Of a stretch of 64,000 bases of DNA, positions 23,491 through 34,228 are shown piece after piece (position 1 is the stretch's first letter; the number at the start of each line of letters is the position of its first letter). The position numbers and the translations under genes are program-made. The notes below the pieces were generated by a model. The model was not told where the DNA came from. It did not search any database and was given only the letters and a program-made list of their open reading frames with translations. Origin of the DNA: Platanthera guangdongensis. Its lineage: Eukaryota > Streptophyta > Magnoliopsida > Asparagales > Orchidaceae. The stretch is taken from contig CM077150.1 in NCBI GenBank assembly GCA_039583875.1, positions 4,110,332 to 4,174,331 on the forward strand, given 5' to 3'.

Positions 23491-23711
23491 TAGTGGTACA
23501 AAACACCGTTAAGCGACCAAATAAATTGCAAACAGCAATTATAGGAACACTCAGGTTCCTCAAACACGAGTATTTTCATTCCTAAGTGGACATTCATGGG
23601 TTCTTTTACCATTATAACGATGACGCACACAATGTGCTCACCACCCCTTAAAAAGAATTCGCCCACGAATTCACTTTAAGCTCGACCAAAACCAGTAGTC
23701 TGATACCAAAT
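23491..23711 (-). promoter_or_regulatory. Tekay 5' leader with primer-binding site and a polypurine-like tract
   Basis: Next to the LTR the minus strand reads TTGGTATCAGACTACTGG (23695-23712). The first part matches the tRNA-iMet primer site TGGTATCAGAGC, with mismatches at the end. Further in, 23640-23672 (minus strand CGTGGGCGAATTCTTTTTAA then GGGG) closely resembles the sequence next to the 3' polypurine tract at 7401-7432. Confidence 0.65.
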
Positions 23712-26019
23712 TGTAACACCCCCTATCCGTCGCATAGTATATAGCAGTAGGTCCGGCCGGGGCCCGACGCCATATACCACAGACAGACCGGGTGGTTACG
23801 TATGGAAACCATCCAACCAATCTCAACGTCCTACACAGAGCATTCTAGCGGAAGCAGTTTATAAGAGTTGTAAACAAGAACCCAGCATAGGAGCATGAAT
23901 GTCCACTAATACCAAAAGGAATGTTATACAAAAATACCCAAAACCGGCCTTAAGGCCTTACAAAGTGTTTCACTTGAAAATTACATGTTTTACAAACCAC
24001 GGCATGCAGGCCGGTCATACATGAATAAAGCAGTAAACACTTCTTCTTGGGCCTTCGAGGGCCAGCTTCGCAAAAAGGGCTTTAGCCCGCTATTGACCGC
24101 TTGGTCCAGCTGCACCTGCAAGCAATAAACCACCGCACGGTGGCAAAACAAGGCAACGGTCAGCAATGCTGACCAAATTATAACGATCCCGCCCCCAACT
24201 CGGGGCGGCGATGCTCCTTCCTTGCATTTCATTAGCATAAGCGAGCAATGTATATATCCATAGCCATTTCAACACAGACGTTGGCTCGCACGGCCACACG
24301 CCCCGTGCACTCAGGGCACATTCTCGGTGAACCGGTCGATGTCACGTCAATTAAAGCCATTAACATTCCGGACTCGCCACCGCCACTTAGACGGCCAAAC
24401 CTATGAGCAATTTGTCTTCTTGGCATGGGTCATGTCAGTTTAAGCCATTGACCGCCGAAGACTCACATCTATGCCAACGGCGAGTGCCACGTAACCTTAG
24501 GTCTCTCTAACCCGAATGACATAGAGCGGGTACGGTTCCATCTAACCCGTGCTCACATCGCAACGACAATTTAAGCCATTTGCGCGGGTCAAACTTTCAC
24601 CGAGTCCCATTCTATCGCAAGTCACATAACCCCGTTATGTTCAAGTTGGCTCTCAGGCCACCAAGTTGGCAAGATCTCGTATCCGCCCAGTTTTCCGGGT
24701 GCACCTTTGGGTTAGTCCCCAAGGCTCCCTGCTGGAATCTACCGCGTAGAAAACCCGAAAAAACAACCAATATCACGGAGTCTTCTCCGGCCTTATGCAA
24801 TGCAACATCACCGATCCAGACTAACATGTCCGGGTAGGCTTCACACATCATGCCTATGTCCGTTCTCGCATACGGACGCTAAACAACGGGGACTTTACAT
24901 ATCTACCCGAAGGAACGCCTCCAACTCTCCGCAAACTCGCGAGAGCGGGCTTTCTATGCTAAGAAAGAGAGATATTCATGCTCAAGATGAGGATCGTTAC
25001 CCTTGAGTTCCTCTTTGGCGCCATTGAAAAGTAATCGAATGGAAATCACCGCACTTGCGTTGCCTCCGTGGATCCGGAGTCGGCTCGCGATTCGGAGCTC
25101 CGAAGCTCCTCCAATGGCGGGATCTAGTTCTTCTTCCTCCAATGACTCTCCTCTTTCTCCAAGGACTTGGGGAGATGATAAGGTAAGAAAAGTGAGGTTT
25201 TCCAAGTCAACTCACGGGTATATCCTCTCAGGAACAACCCCAGCCGTTGGATCTCAACCTAAGGAAACGAACGGCTTTGATTCGGGGCTGAAATGCCCAA
25301 TCTAGACCGAACACGGCCTGGCACACGCCCGTATCCAGGGCCGTGTGCCGCATTCGCCGTCAAAATCGAATCTCCTGGACCCTCACACGGGTATCGAACA
25401 CGCCCGTGTTCGAGCTGACACGCCCGTGTTCCAGCTGACACGGCCGTGTCGCCGGCCGTGTACCCCATGATTTTTCCCCATTTTCAACCCGAGCACTGCA
25501 CGGGTTCTAGGCCACGCCCGTGTCCTTGCCCGTGTCACTTTGACACGCCTGGGCCCCAGGCCGTGTATATGGTCTTGACATTTCGTCGCGTGCAGTTCGA
25601 CGACTTGATGACACGGCCTTGGACACGCCCGTGTCCTAGGCCGTGTGCCTTGTCTCGACGATCGTCGAGCGAATCTCGACGACTTCCCTGGGACGATCGT
25701 CGACACGGGTCGACACGCCCGGCGACACGCCCGTGTCGCGGGCCGTGTGTCCATTCTCGACGATTCGTCGAGTATAACTCGACGACTCCGCGGCTAAGTG
25801 TCGACACGGGTCGACACGCCCTGCGACACGCCCGTGTCGCAGGCCGTGTGCCCATTCTCAGCGAATCGTCGAGAAAATCTCGACGACTTCGCGGCTAAGT
25901 GTCGGCACACGCTTGACACGCCCTGAGACACCCCCGTGTCTCAGGCCGTGTGCCTACAGCCAGAACCCAAACTGGCCCAAAACGTCCCCCTTTGCTCCTT
26001 TGAGTTTTGGGGCGTTACA
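23712..26019 (-). repeat. Tekay-like 5' LTR (right copy)
   Basis: This is the partner of 5086-7399, colinear along its length with substitutions and short indels. The palindrome-rich zone is at about 25315-25945. It ends GGCGTTACA, followed by the GTAGG duplication at 26020. Confidence 0.9.
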
Positions 26020-27060
26020 GTAGGTCCGTGGGTGTTGGTATAGGTGGTATGACTGTTCTTCCATTATTGCAGCACATAGTTTGTGTTTCACCATCGAACA
26101 ATTTTGCTGCGCAGTAACGACACATATATGGTCTTTTTAGTTGCAAATGTGTACTTCGTTACTGTAAAGCAGAAATTCGAGCTATATTGTGCCATTTGAT
26201 CCGAGAGGGCCTACTGCAGATTCTGTGGGAATTTATGGCTACGTCATAATATGTGCTTTGCTCGTTGATTGTTTGCGTATGAGGAAGTTGAGGTGCAGTA
26301 AAATCTGAGATACACAGATTCGTATGGTGAGATGAGGCAGTGTAGAAAAGTATAAGAGGTCAAGGAGAGTATATTAGATGGGTGACAGATGAACTATACC
26401 TGATCTAATGATCGGTTCATGCTCATTTACAGTATGCAATGCGTCGAATTGATGAGATGTTGATGTAACATCTGCTGGTAATAATGTAGCTGCTGTGTTT
26501 GATGATGACGCAGTGTGTGGCCAATGTTCTAATGCAGTTATGTCACATAAAAAGTATCTATGAATGACACCATTTTCCGCGTGGCTGACTTTATGAGGCA
26601 GAGACCATAAAAGAAAGGTTCACATGATTACGTTTTGAGTGCAAACAATATGTAAAGATATAAAAGTACAAAACCGTAGATGTTTACCCCATGTAACATT
26701 CCCACTATGATGGTCTTGTAGAGAGCTTGGTTGGTTGACGTGCAGCAAGGGTGGATCTTTTACTGTAGCAGCTGGATGTGTAGGAGCAGTCGAAATGTTT
26801 GATGGTTGGAGTTGCAGAGGATGAGCTGCTTGCCGTGTAAGCTGTGGCTGTAACGACAGAGTAGTAGGTACATGATGACGTTCTGCGGAAATGCGGGATC
26901 TTCTTGCTTGTGCATTTACTCTGTTACGTGCACGCTGTGAGGACCGCTGTTCTTTAGTGAGCTGTGATCGCCATTGTCGCATACGATCTCGTTCTCGCTC
27001 TCGATGGATTTGACGTTCTTCTTCAGACATTTCGAATACTCTAGCTCGCCGTGAGAACAT
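26020..27060 (-). pseudogene. Helitron RepHel N-terminal region, in several exons
   Basis: An ATG at 27060 opens a basic, helical N-terminus (MSEEERQIHRERERDRMRQ) and an Arg-rich block typical of plant Helitron proteins, then a Q/P/S-rich linker. This exon ends at a GTAAAC donor (26686-26687). Open segments at about 26400-26600 and 26180-26310 follow between consensus splice sites, then a cysteine motif (CRYCAAKLF ... CCNNG) leading to 26020. From there the frame passes to 5080 across the LTR element. A stop near 26165 suggests decay. Exon limits are approximate. Confidence 0.65.
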
Positions 27061-27505
27061 TTTCTATATACAGTGTTTGAAAGTGGTCGTTTCAAGGAAA
27101 GTAACTGAAAAATAAAGTACAAAAGTTTTGTTGAGGTTAACAAATGAAGTAGAATGAGAAATAGAGGTAGCTGTAATTTACGTTATATTATGAGGAGGAG
27201 GTAAGTGCATGGTACAGTGAAATGCGCGTAGCAATTACAAACACATGGATGGACAGACATGATTGCATCTCATATGTGGAGTTGTGAAGGAAAATGTAAA
27301 TGAGACAAACACTAAGTAAATTTAAATAAGATATGGATGACAGTGTATGTTCAAAAGTTGGGTGTATTCTGCATCGGTACTTTCAAATGTAGTTCAACAT
27401 GTAGAATTTGTGAAACTGGTTGTTCGTTTATATATTTACAGCATAAACAAATTATTCAAAATAGAGCATATTTGACAGAACAACTACATGTATATGTACA
27501 TGCGC

Positions 27506-27971
27506 TCATATTGTATTATAGTTCATGTATTGCCGGTAGTATTCTGGGTTAACATCGAACAGACGGAGCTCGTGGGCCGAGATAGTGTTTCCGTCAATTA
27601 CTTGGCCGTTGATCACAGCTACAGCAGACTCCATCGATGACTCATCTGCAAATATCAACTCTCCTGTCCCAGTTGGGTTTCCCATTGTGTCAACATCAGC
27701 CTTCAGTAATAAATATATGGTAAGCATGTTTCATTTATAAAACAAAGCGGATGCAGTATGTTCTGTTGCAGTGTGCATCAGTAGTACTTACGCTGGCATG
27801 CAGAAAGCCTGACAGAGTTTGGAAAAGTGATCTTAATAAATCAGTGGTCGTAGCATGGTTAAGGTTGCTGAGTAATACAACAAAGTAGTAATAATCCCGC
27901 ATATGGGAGGGTACATTGCTGTAAGAGTGATTAGAGTCCATTGTTGTTGACATGTTGTTTTGAGGCGTCAT
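27506..27971 (-). CDS. Two-exon RRM (RNA-recognition motif) protein inside the Helitron
   Basis: An ATG at 27971-27969 opens exon 1 (27792-27971, 180 nt) ending at a GTAAGT donor. A TGAAG acceptor opens exon 2 (27506-27700, 195 nt) ending in a stop. They join in phase 0 to give 124 residues. Residues about 28-106 read as one RRM: YYYFVVLLSNL (RNP2 strand), helix TTTDLLRSLFQTL, GTGELIFAD (RNP1 strand), helix SMESAVAVINGQVIDG. The RNP1 form without aromatic-glycine pairs recalls ALY/REF-type RRMs. The tail is short and Tyr/Asn-rich. The gene is co-oriented and upstream of RepHel, with no stops in either exon. It may be captured host sequence or a Helitron accessory gene; expression is unknown. 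Confidence 0.55.
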
Positions 27972-30279
27972 GCTTTCTGAGGAACTGTATTCAGTCACGT
28001 CTAATGTATCTACTAACAAACAGCAAGGTGATATTAAATCACATGAAAGTGCAAAGTTAACATGAGCATTTATTATTGTAAAAAAAAACGAAACAGTGAT
28101 ATTCAAATATGAGGTGGAATACAGTACAGTAGTGTAGTGTACAATAATGGCATACTCGAGAATACCGTGAGTAAAGCAAAAGCAAAGCACAGCAAAGCAA
28201 AAGGATATATTTCATATATTATTCAACATAGTGCATTTTTTCAAGTGACGATAATTTTAAATATTTGAGGAATCAAGAGAGAAACAGTGAGCAAAGTAAA
28301 TCAGGAAATAAAAACGAAAGTAAATTACCTATATCAAAGAACCACCAGACGCTTATCGATGACAGGAGATCAACTGAAAAAAGCAATCATATTAGTCAAG
28401 TAAACATATATAAAATTTTTGCAAAAGCACACAGCAAGCACAAAATATGTGAGGCAATCGGAAAGTGGAGTACATATTCATATAAGGTCGAATGAATATC
28501 AGTGTTTGTTTCGTTTTTACGAAATTGAGATTATAATAAAGCGCTATTCTTAAATTGAGTAAACGCATGGGGCTAAATCGGTTTTCGTTAACGATCATGT
28601 AAACAGTTTCATCAGTTTGAACATAAAAGTGTAACGAAATTCCGTAGACGGACATTGATGAGTAAATATCTAACAACATTCATGTTCATCAACGGCACCG
28701 ACTTAGCGAACACAGCAGTAGTTACAATATTGTCTCAAAAGAAAATGTAATCTTAGTTGCAACAAAGCATCAATGGTAAATGTGGAGCAAAAATGTAGGC
28801 GCAGGAAAAATTGTCATGGACAGGACAAACGAAAACTCAATACAATTTGTTAAACTAAAGGTTGAATGTTGTGGGTGGAGGTTAAAAAAGTTGAGATATG
28901 AAAAAAATCTCGCAATCAATAATAACAGAGCCGAACTTGAAAATTTTGATTAATATCAGTATAGTGTGAGCAAGTATATTCATAAATATTTTGGGTTATT
29001 TATGATTAGAGGCGTACGCAAGGTGTATTCGTTTGATCTGAAATCTGCCGGAGATAGGTGGAGACTTCAGGTTCAGACATACATCGCTGAATGGTTGTTC
29101 GTGGGAGTTTCATTCATGAAACTTTCCCGTTCAATGATTGGTTAATGTTGTTTATATAGGTAACGGGTGAACTCTTTTCAGGCAGCCCTTGGCATTCTTC
29201 TTGGACTCTCTTCACCATCACTTGATGATGGCTTACTGTGCGGAGAAGGTTAACCTCGTGATAGGTACGCGCACAATTTAAGTGCAAACGAATTTGCTAT
29301 GGAGAGGACAAAACAATATTCAGTCCAATTTGTTAAAGCAGAGGTCGAATGTTTTGGGCGGAGGTCACAGAAGGTTAGGTATGAAAAAAAATATCGTAAT
29401 ATCAAACTAACGCGTCCCGCAGTCAATTATAACAGAGACAGACTTTTTTTTTTCAATCCGACAGTGGTTTTCTACGTGAGGTCGACCCATTATAAACATT
29501 AGGAAAATGTTTTAGTTACAGCATAGTAATACTATAGTCTGAAATTAATAAGCAAATGTGAGGGAAATCACATTTGAAATTAGAAGTTTGTTTAGAAATG
29601 ACAGTAATTCAAACCAAAGAGTGATCCTCAGTTTGTTGGTAAGTTTCCAGAGCAGTGGTTATAGTAAAGCAATAGTGACACATGGTGAAAAATTTTTCAT
29701 AAGATGTAATGGAAGACCAGTTTCTCTAAAAAATTTTCAGAATATTTCAAAAATAAACACAGTTTCAGTTGAGCAATAATACAAAATCTAGTTCTGTAAT
29801 AAAAGTACAAACTCATATGATGATATACTTCCCAGGTTCCCATAAGATACCAAATTAGATTATTTTTTTAACAAAAGTTTTAACAAAAGTTCTGCTGTGA
29901 TTGTTTAACTGTCTAGCAGGCTCCAAAAACATATTTGCAAAAATTTGTTTTACATTGTTTATCTAGATGGTTCACCTATGGCTATAGCACGTCTTGCCTC
30001 TCCATTTTTGGCATTGGTTTTGAAATGGAGAATGCGTGGTGTTTTAATATGGTATTATAGCTAGGTATATGATAAGGGAGGTGTGTTGAATTGTGCAGCA
30101 TGTACAAAAAAATGCATGTAAAAGTAGTTTCATATTGTCTAGCAGGCCACAAAAAATATTTGCAAAGATTTGTTTTACATTGTTTATATAGATGGTTCAC
30201 TTATGTTCATAAATCACAATCAAAAACGAAAAACCAAAATCGCAAGGTTGATGCAGTGCACACTCCACTGCAGTTTTAT
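27972..30279. other. AT-rich non-coding Helitron sequence with internal duplications
   Basis: I see no gene here. Two diverged direct repeats stand out: about 28808-28930 resembles 29288-29435 (shared AATTTGTTAAA, GGTCGAATGTT or GGTTGAATGTT, GATATGAAAAAAA), and about 29917-29980 resembles 30138-30206 (shared TTTGTTTTACATTGTTTAT and AGATGGTTCAC). Confidence 0.55.
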
Positions 30280-30940
30280 GCACAGCAAGCTGCAGTGCAG
30301 TTTGCTGCACTGTGTTGCAGCTTGCTGAAGTTTGCACTGCAGGTTGCTGCAGTTTGCAGTGCAGTGCAGTTTGCTGTAGTGCACTGCTTTGCTGCAGGTT
30401 GCTGCAGGTTGCTGCAGTTTGCACTGCAGTTAGTTTGCAGTGCACTGCAGCAATGCAGTTTGCTGCAGTGCAAAGCAGCAAACCAGTTTGCTGCAGCACT
30501 GCAGTTTGCTGTAGTGCAAAGTGAGCTGCGGCAGAGCAGTTTGCTGCAGTGCAAAGTGAGCTGCGGTAGAGCAGTTTGCTGCAGTTTGCACTGCAGTTTG
30601 CTGCAGTGCACTGCAGGGTGGTGTAGTTTGCCAGGTTTTTGTGTTTGTTTCTTTCAAGAGCGGGGTCGATGGCGATTGCGCTTATTCCTCCCACTCGGGA
30701 TACCATACGTTTTGCGATTCTGAAACAAAATAGGATTTCAAGTAAAGAGTTCCATCCCAGAAAGGCACACCGCTCACTAATGCTACTCACCACGTTCAAG
30801 CTTTGCACTGCAGCAAAGCAGTTTGCTGCAGCACTGCAGTTTGCTGCAGCACTGCAGTTTGCTGCAGCACTGCAGTTTGCTGCAGCACTGCAGTTTGCTG
30901 CAGTGCAAAGTGTACGACAGCAAACTACTTTGCTGCAGTG
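30280..30940. repeat. GCAGTTTGCTGCAG minisatellite in two blocks
   Basis: 30285-30615 is an irregular array of GCAGTTTGCTGCA and GCACTGCAG words. 30805-30935 contains a near-perfect 18-bp tandem, GTTTGCTGCAGCACTGCA, about four and a half copies (30820-30909). Words are largely self-complementary, so both blocks can fold. 30616-30804 between them is unique. Confidence 0.8.
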
Positions 30941-31450
30941 CAAAGCAATCCATGAATGGCACGAATCGAGAGGTAGGAGAGATCAAGAAAGGATGAACTG
31001 GACAACTAAGATAAATTGTTTGCACATCCTATTCCCTACCGACACACATCATAAAGAAAAACAAACAAAAAACTATTTATGAATGACACAGATCAACAGG
31101 TAGGAAAGATCAAAGAAGGATGAGCATGCCAAATATGGAACCTATCTATGGGCTGCATGCCTCTATAAGTGCATCTCCTCAAGAAAACCCAGTACATCAT
31201 TATTGATGCTCAAATATCAAAGAACGTATAGGAGATTATACATGTGTAGTACCTGGTAGGGGAGTCTTAGTACTCTGATGATGACTTGACTAACAAAATT
31301 ATCGCAGCCCTTGTAATTGGGTCCAAGAAATTGAGTAGAAGCAAAATCACTGAGCTGCATAATAAATTAAACGTAAAAAAACTCGGTCAGCATATATCCA
31401 GTGATCTGAAGAAACCAAGTAAAATCAAAATCTCTGTGAAGGTAGAATGA
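30941..31450. other. Non-coding Helitron sequence
   Basis: I find no gene. Two similar stretches with GGTAGGA(A)AGATCAA(A)GAA(A)GGATGA occur near 30972 and 31100. Confidence 0.4.
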
Positions 31451-32160
31451 GAGGAAATGAAATCTAAAGGCTTCGTTTGGCGCGATTGTGGCGGTCAATA
31501 CCGAAGGTCAGGTCGGTGGATCTGTAGAAGCAGCAGGAGCAGATGCAAAACTCAGCTGGCAGTTGACCTGTTCGTGCAGTAGACGGGTCGGAATGCGGGG
31601 CGACGAAGGCGCAGAGCAGGAAAATGCGGGAAAGAGGCGGCAGTGAAGCCGGACGCAGGGTGCAGGTGAGCAAAAGGAGACAGCAGAGTGGTCGAAAAGA
31701 AAACTACGGGCAATAGCAAAGGTGGGAAGAGAACCCGAGACAGCGGACAGTGGAGGATATATGTGGCGGAAGAGCGGCGGGAGGGAATGGCGTGGAGACA
31801 TGAGGAACACCGCGGCGGGCATAGGACACGCGGAGTGCAGGTGCAGAGCAGGTGGCGTCGTCTTTCGCGTTTCACATGACAGAGGAGGTGGACGGAGAAG
31901 AGAAATGGGGCAGATCGTTCACGCCGGCACGCGGCAGGCAGACGGCCCACGCGACGGAGGCAGCGAGGCGAAGCGTGACAGCACGGCGGCACGTGCGATG
32001 GCACCGACGGGATGAAGCGGTCGGGGGTTTGTCGGCTGGAGAAAGGGGCGGGGGTTTTGTCGTGTGGAGAAAGGGGGCGGGGCTGGAGAAAGGGGGCCTG
32101 AGCGGGGGCATTTTGGGGAAAGCGGATGTTACAGACGGATAGAGCGAGAGCTTCCCTTAT
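31451..32160 (-). other. GC-rich 5' region of the Helitron
   Basis: The base composition switches sharply to GC- and CpG-rich. Several open frames exist on both strands, but all are low-complexity C/P/R/S-rich and match no family I know. In Helitron orientation this follows the 5' terminus, so a promoter or leader role is plausible; no TATA box is clear. Confidence 0.45.
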
Positions 32161-32174
32161 ACTATTAGTATAGA
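32161..32174 (-). other. Helitron 5' terminus
   Basis: The minus strand reads A|TCTATACTAATAGTATAAGG from 32174 inward. TCTATACTA is a common plant Helitron 5' end, and the base outside is A, as expected for an A/T target. Confidence 0.75.
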
Positions 32175-32753
32175 TAATGTATATAATATATAATATATCT
32201 ATATATATACAGATATCTTAAAAAAACTATATAAACATATATATAATATGCTTATATATAACAGCAAACTACAAACTATATATATATACATATATATAAT
32301 ATTTTTATATAATACATAAACTTCTATATTCATAAACAAGGCACCAGCCTCACCAAGCTCAGCCACACAAGGCCATGCACAACAATAACAACCGCTACCG
32401 GCTTGCATAAAATAAAAACAACGCCGAAACAACGTGAAGACAAAAGATCTCGGAATTCGACGAAACTCGCACCGTAGCTAAACGCCCATGCTACGAAAAC
32501 AACGACGAAGTCGAAAACAAAATCCGACGACCACACACTCGGGCTAACCTCACCCGAAGCCAAAGCACAAGGATTCCCTAAGAGGCTCAGCCGGGCCTCC
32601 AAAACAGACGCCGACTAGCTGGGGAAACCATACAACAGGCTATAACCTCTAGGAACACCTAACGAGGTACTCTAACAACGACACGAGCCGGAAATGCGCC
32701 AACGCAACGCCAAACGAGGATTTAAATAATTGCCGAAAAATCGGGGCGTTACA
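32175..32753 (-). repeat. Truncated LTR of another Gypsy element
   Basis: The right edge ...ATCGGGGCGTTACA is a typical LTR end (TGTAACGCCCC on the minus strand). The sequence is non-coding and starts with a TA-rich zone (32175-32320). The left part is cut by the Helitron and no partner LTR is in the window. Confidence 0.5.
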
Positions 32754-32756
32754 TTC

Positions 32757-34140
32757 GGGGTCCCTAGAAAGGGGTGACCTCACACCTACTACACTCAAAA
32801 GAACGTCACGGACCAAAGGATCAAGAAGCTAGGAACAGACCCTCGGCTCTCGCGCGGAGGTCCCACCTCACACCCGGAAGGCTACCGGAGCACTTCCCCT
32901 CCCTAGCCAATGCTCGAGCTAAGGTGCCTTGGAGGAGCTCTCTCTACTCTACCAAGAAGAAGCTAAGGGAGGAGGAAGCAAAGAAAATTCCCTTCCAAAG
33001 GCACCCAAGGGGGTCTATTTATAGTTTTCCAAATCCCATGGACCAAAAAGACTGAAAAACCCTTTCACCCAATATACCTTGGGCCAATAGAAAACAGCCA
33101 CGCCGGGGGGGGGGGGGGGGGGGGCAGAACGGTAAAAACAGGGGGGGGCAAGGGCGAGACCGCGGCCTCTGGCCGGTCTCACCCCGCCAGGCCGCCAAGC
33201 AGGAAGGGGCAGAGGCGAGACCCTGGCCCCCGGCCGGTCTCGCCCCGCCAGGCCGCCAAGCAGGAAGGGGCAGGGGCGAGACTCTGGCCCCCGACCGGTC
33301 TCGCCCCACTAGGCCGCCAAGCAAAAGGAGGCGGGGGCGAGACCCTGGCCCCCGGCCGGTGTCGCCCCACCAGGACGCCAAGCAAAAGGAGGCGGGGGCG
33401 AGACCCTGGCCTCCGGCCGGTCTCGCCCCACCAGGCCACGAAGCAAAAGGATGCGGGGGCGAGACCCCGGCCCCCTGCCGGTCTCGCCCTGCCAGGCCGC
33501 CAAGCAAAAGGAGGCGGGTGCGAGACCCCGGCCCCTTGCCGGTCTCGCCCCGCCAGGCCGCCAAGCAAGAAGGGGCAGGGGCGAGACCCCGGCCCCCGGC
33601 CGATCTCGCCCCGCCAGGCCGCCAGGCACCTGGGAGGCGGGGGAGAGACCCCGGCCCCCAGCCGGTCTCGCCCCGGCAGGCCGCCAAGCAAGAAGGGGCA
33701 GGGGTGAGACCCCGGCCCCCGGCCGGTCTCACCCCGCCAGGCCGCCAGGCACCTGGGAGGCGGGGGCGAGACCCCGGCCCCATCCGGTCTCGCCCCGCCA
33801 GGCCGCCACGCAAGAAGGGGCAGGGGCGAGACCCCGGCCCCCGGCCGGTCTCGCCCCGCCAGGCCGCCAGGCTAGAAAGAGGCGGGGGCGAGACCCCGGC
33901 CCCCGGCCGGTCTCGCCCCGCTAGGCAGCCAGGCACCTATCGGGACGGGGCGGGTGTCAGCCAACTTGTCGCACCCGCCACCAAAAGAGGGCCACTAGGG
34001 GGAGGTAGATTTTCCCCCCTACTAGTATGTTTCCAAGCTAGAGCCAAAATTGGCCATCGAGAGTGCAAAATCTCCAAACAGCTTAAAAACGTGCCTGCCT
34101 TGTTTTGGGCCCACTCTTCGTGAATACGGGGTTGTACACA
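32757..34140 (-). repeat. Tat-like 3' LTR (left copy)
   Basis: It aligns with the right copy from GGGTCCCTAGAAAGG to GTTGTACACA. It carries a run of about 21 G (33103-33123) absent from the other copy and 13 units of the internal 61-bp repeat, compared with 11 on the right. A minus-strand TATAAATAG box lies at 33015-33024. Confidence 0.8.
33140..33940. repeat. 61-bp hairpin repeat array inside the LTR (13 units)
   Basis: Each unit contains GGGGCGAGACC and, about 15 bp later, GGTCTCGCCCC, a perfect inverted repeat. GGTCTCGCC-type starts recur every 61-62 bp from about 33173 to 33907. The matching array in the right LTR is at about 40085-40780. Long GC-rich open frames on both strands are produced by the repeat and are not genes. 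Confidence 0.85.
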
Positions 34141-34228
34141 ATCCCCGCTCTTTTCGAGGTTGGCACAAGCTCGGAAAGAAATGTCCAACACAACGTATTC
34201 GCTGAGTGTAATTTCCTTGCACGCCTCT

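Larger units (their letters stand above)
5086..26019 (-). mobile_element. Ty3/Gypsy chromovirus of Tekay (Del) type, nested in the Helitron
   Basis: The element has LTRs of 2314 and 2308 bp (5086-7399 and 23712-26019), TG...CA ends, a perfect GTAGG duplication, a partial tRNA-iMet primer site next to the right LTR and a polypurine tract next to the left LTR. The coding strand is minus. Order is gag with zinc knuckle, aspartic protease, RT, RNase H, integrase, and a C-terminal chromodomain-like tail (PVRI...VKRLRNKEI), which places it in the Tekay clade of chromoviruses. Sampled stretches of the LTRs look about 98 percent identical, so insertion is fairly recent. The 3' part is occupied by the Athila-like element and partly duplicated. 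Confidence 0.9.
26020..32174 (-). mobile_element. Helitron, 5' (right) segment
   Basis: The coding remnant continues the Rep reading frame cut at 5080. It is followed, moving upstream, by an RRM gene, an AT-rich region with duplications, a GCAGTTTGCTGCAG minisatellite and a GC-rich 5' region. The terminus TCTATACTAATAG on the minus strand, preceded by A, fits plant Helitron 5' ends and insertion between A and T. Confidence 0.8.

Noticed and set aside
30197..30943. Cys/Ala/Ser-rich ORF of about 248 codons
   Set aside because: Made by the GCAGTTTGCTGCAG repeat; similar frames exist on both strands.
31552..32004. Pro/Arg/Cys-rich ORF in the GC-rich Helitron region
   Set aside because: Low complexity, no family resemblance, competing frames on both strands.
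33103..33123. Run of about 21 G as a possible G-quadruplex element
   Set aside because: Absent in the partner LTR and likely length-variable or a sequencing artefact.
33019..33936. Long GC-rich open frames (over 250 codons) on both strands
   Set aside because: They are translations of the 61-bp hairpin repeat inside the LTR; frames are open on both strands and repeat every 20 residues.
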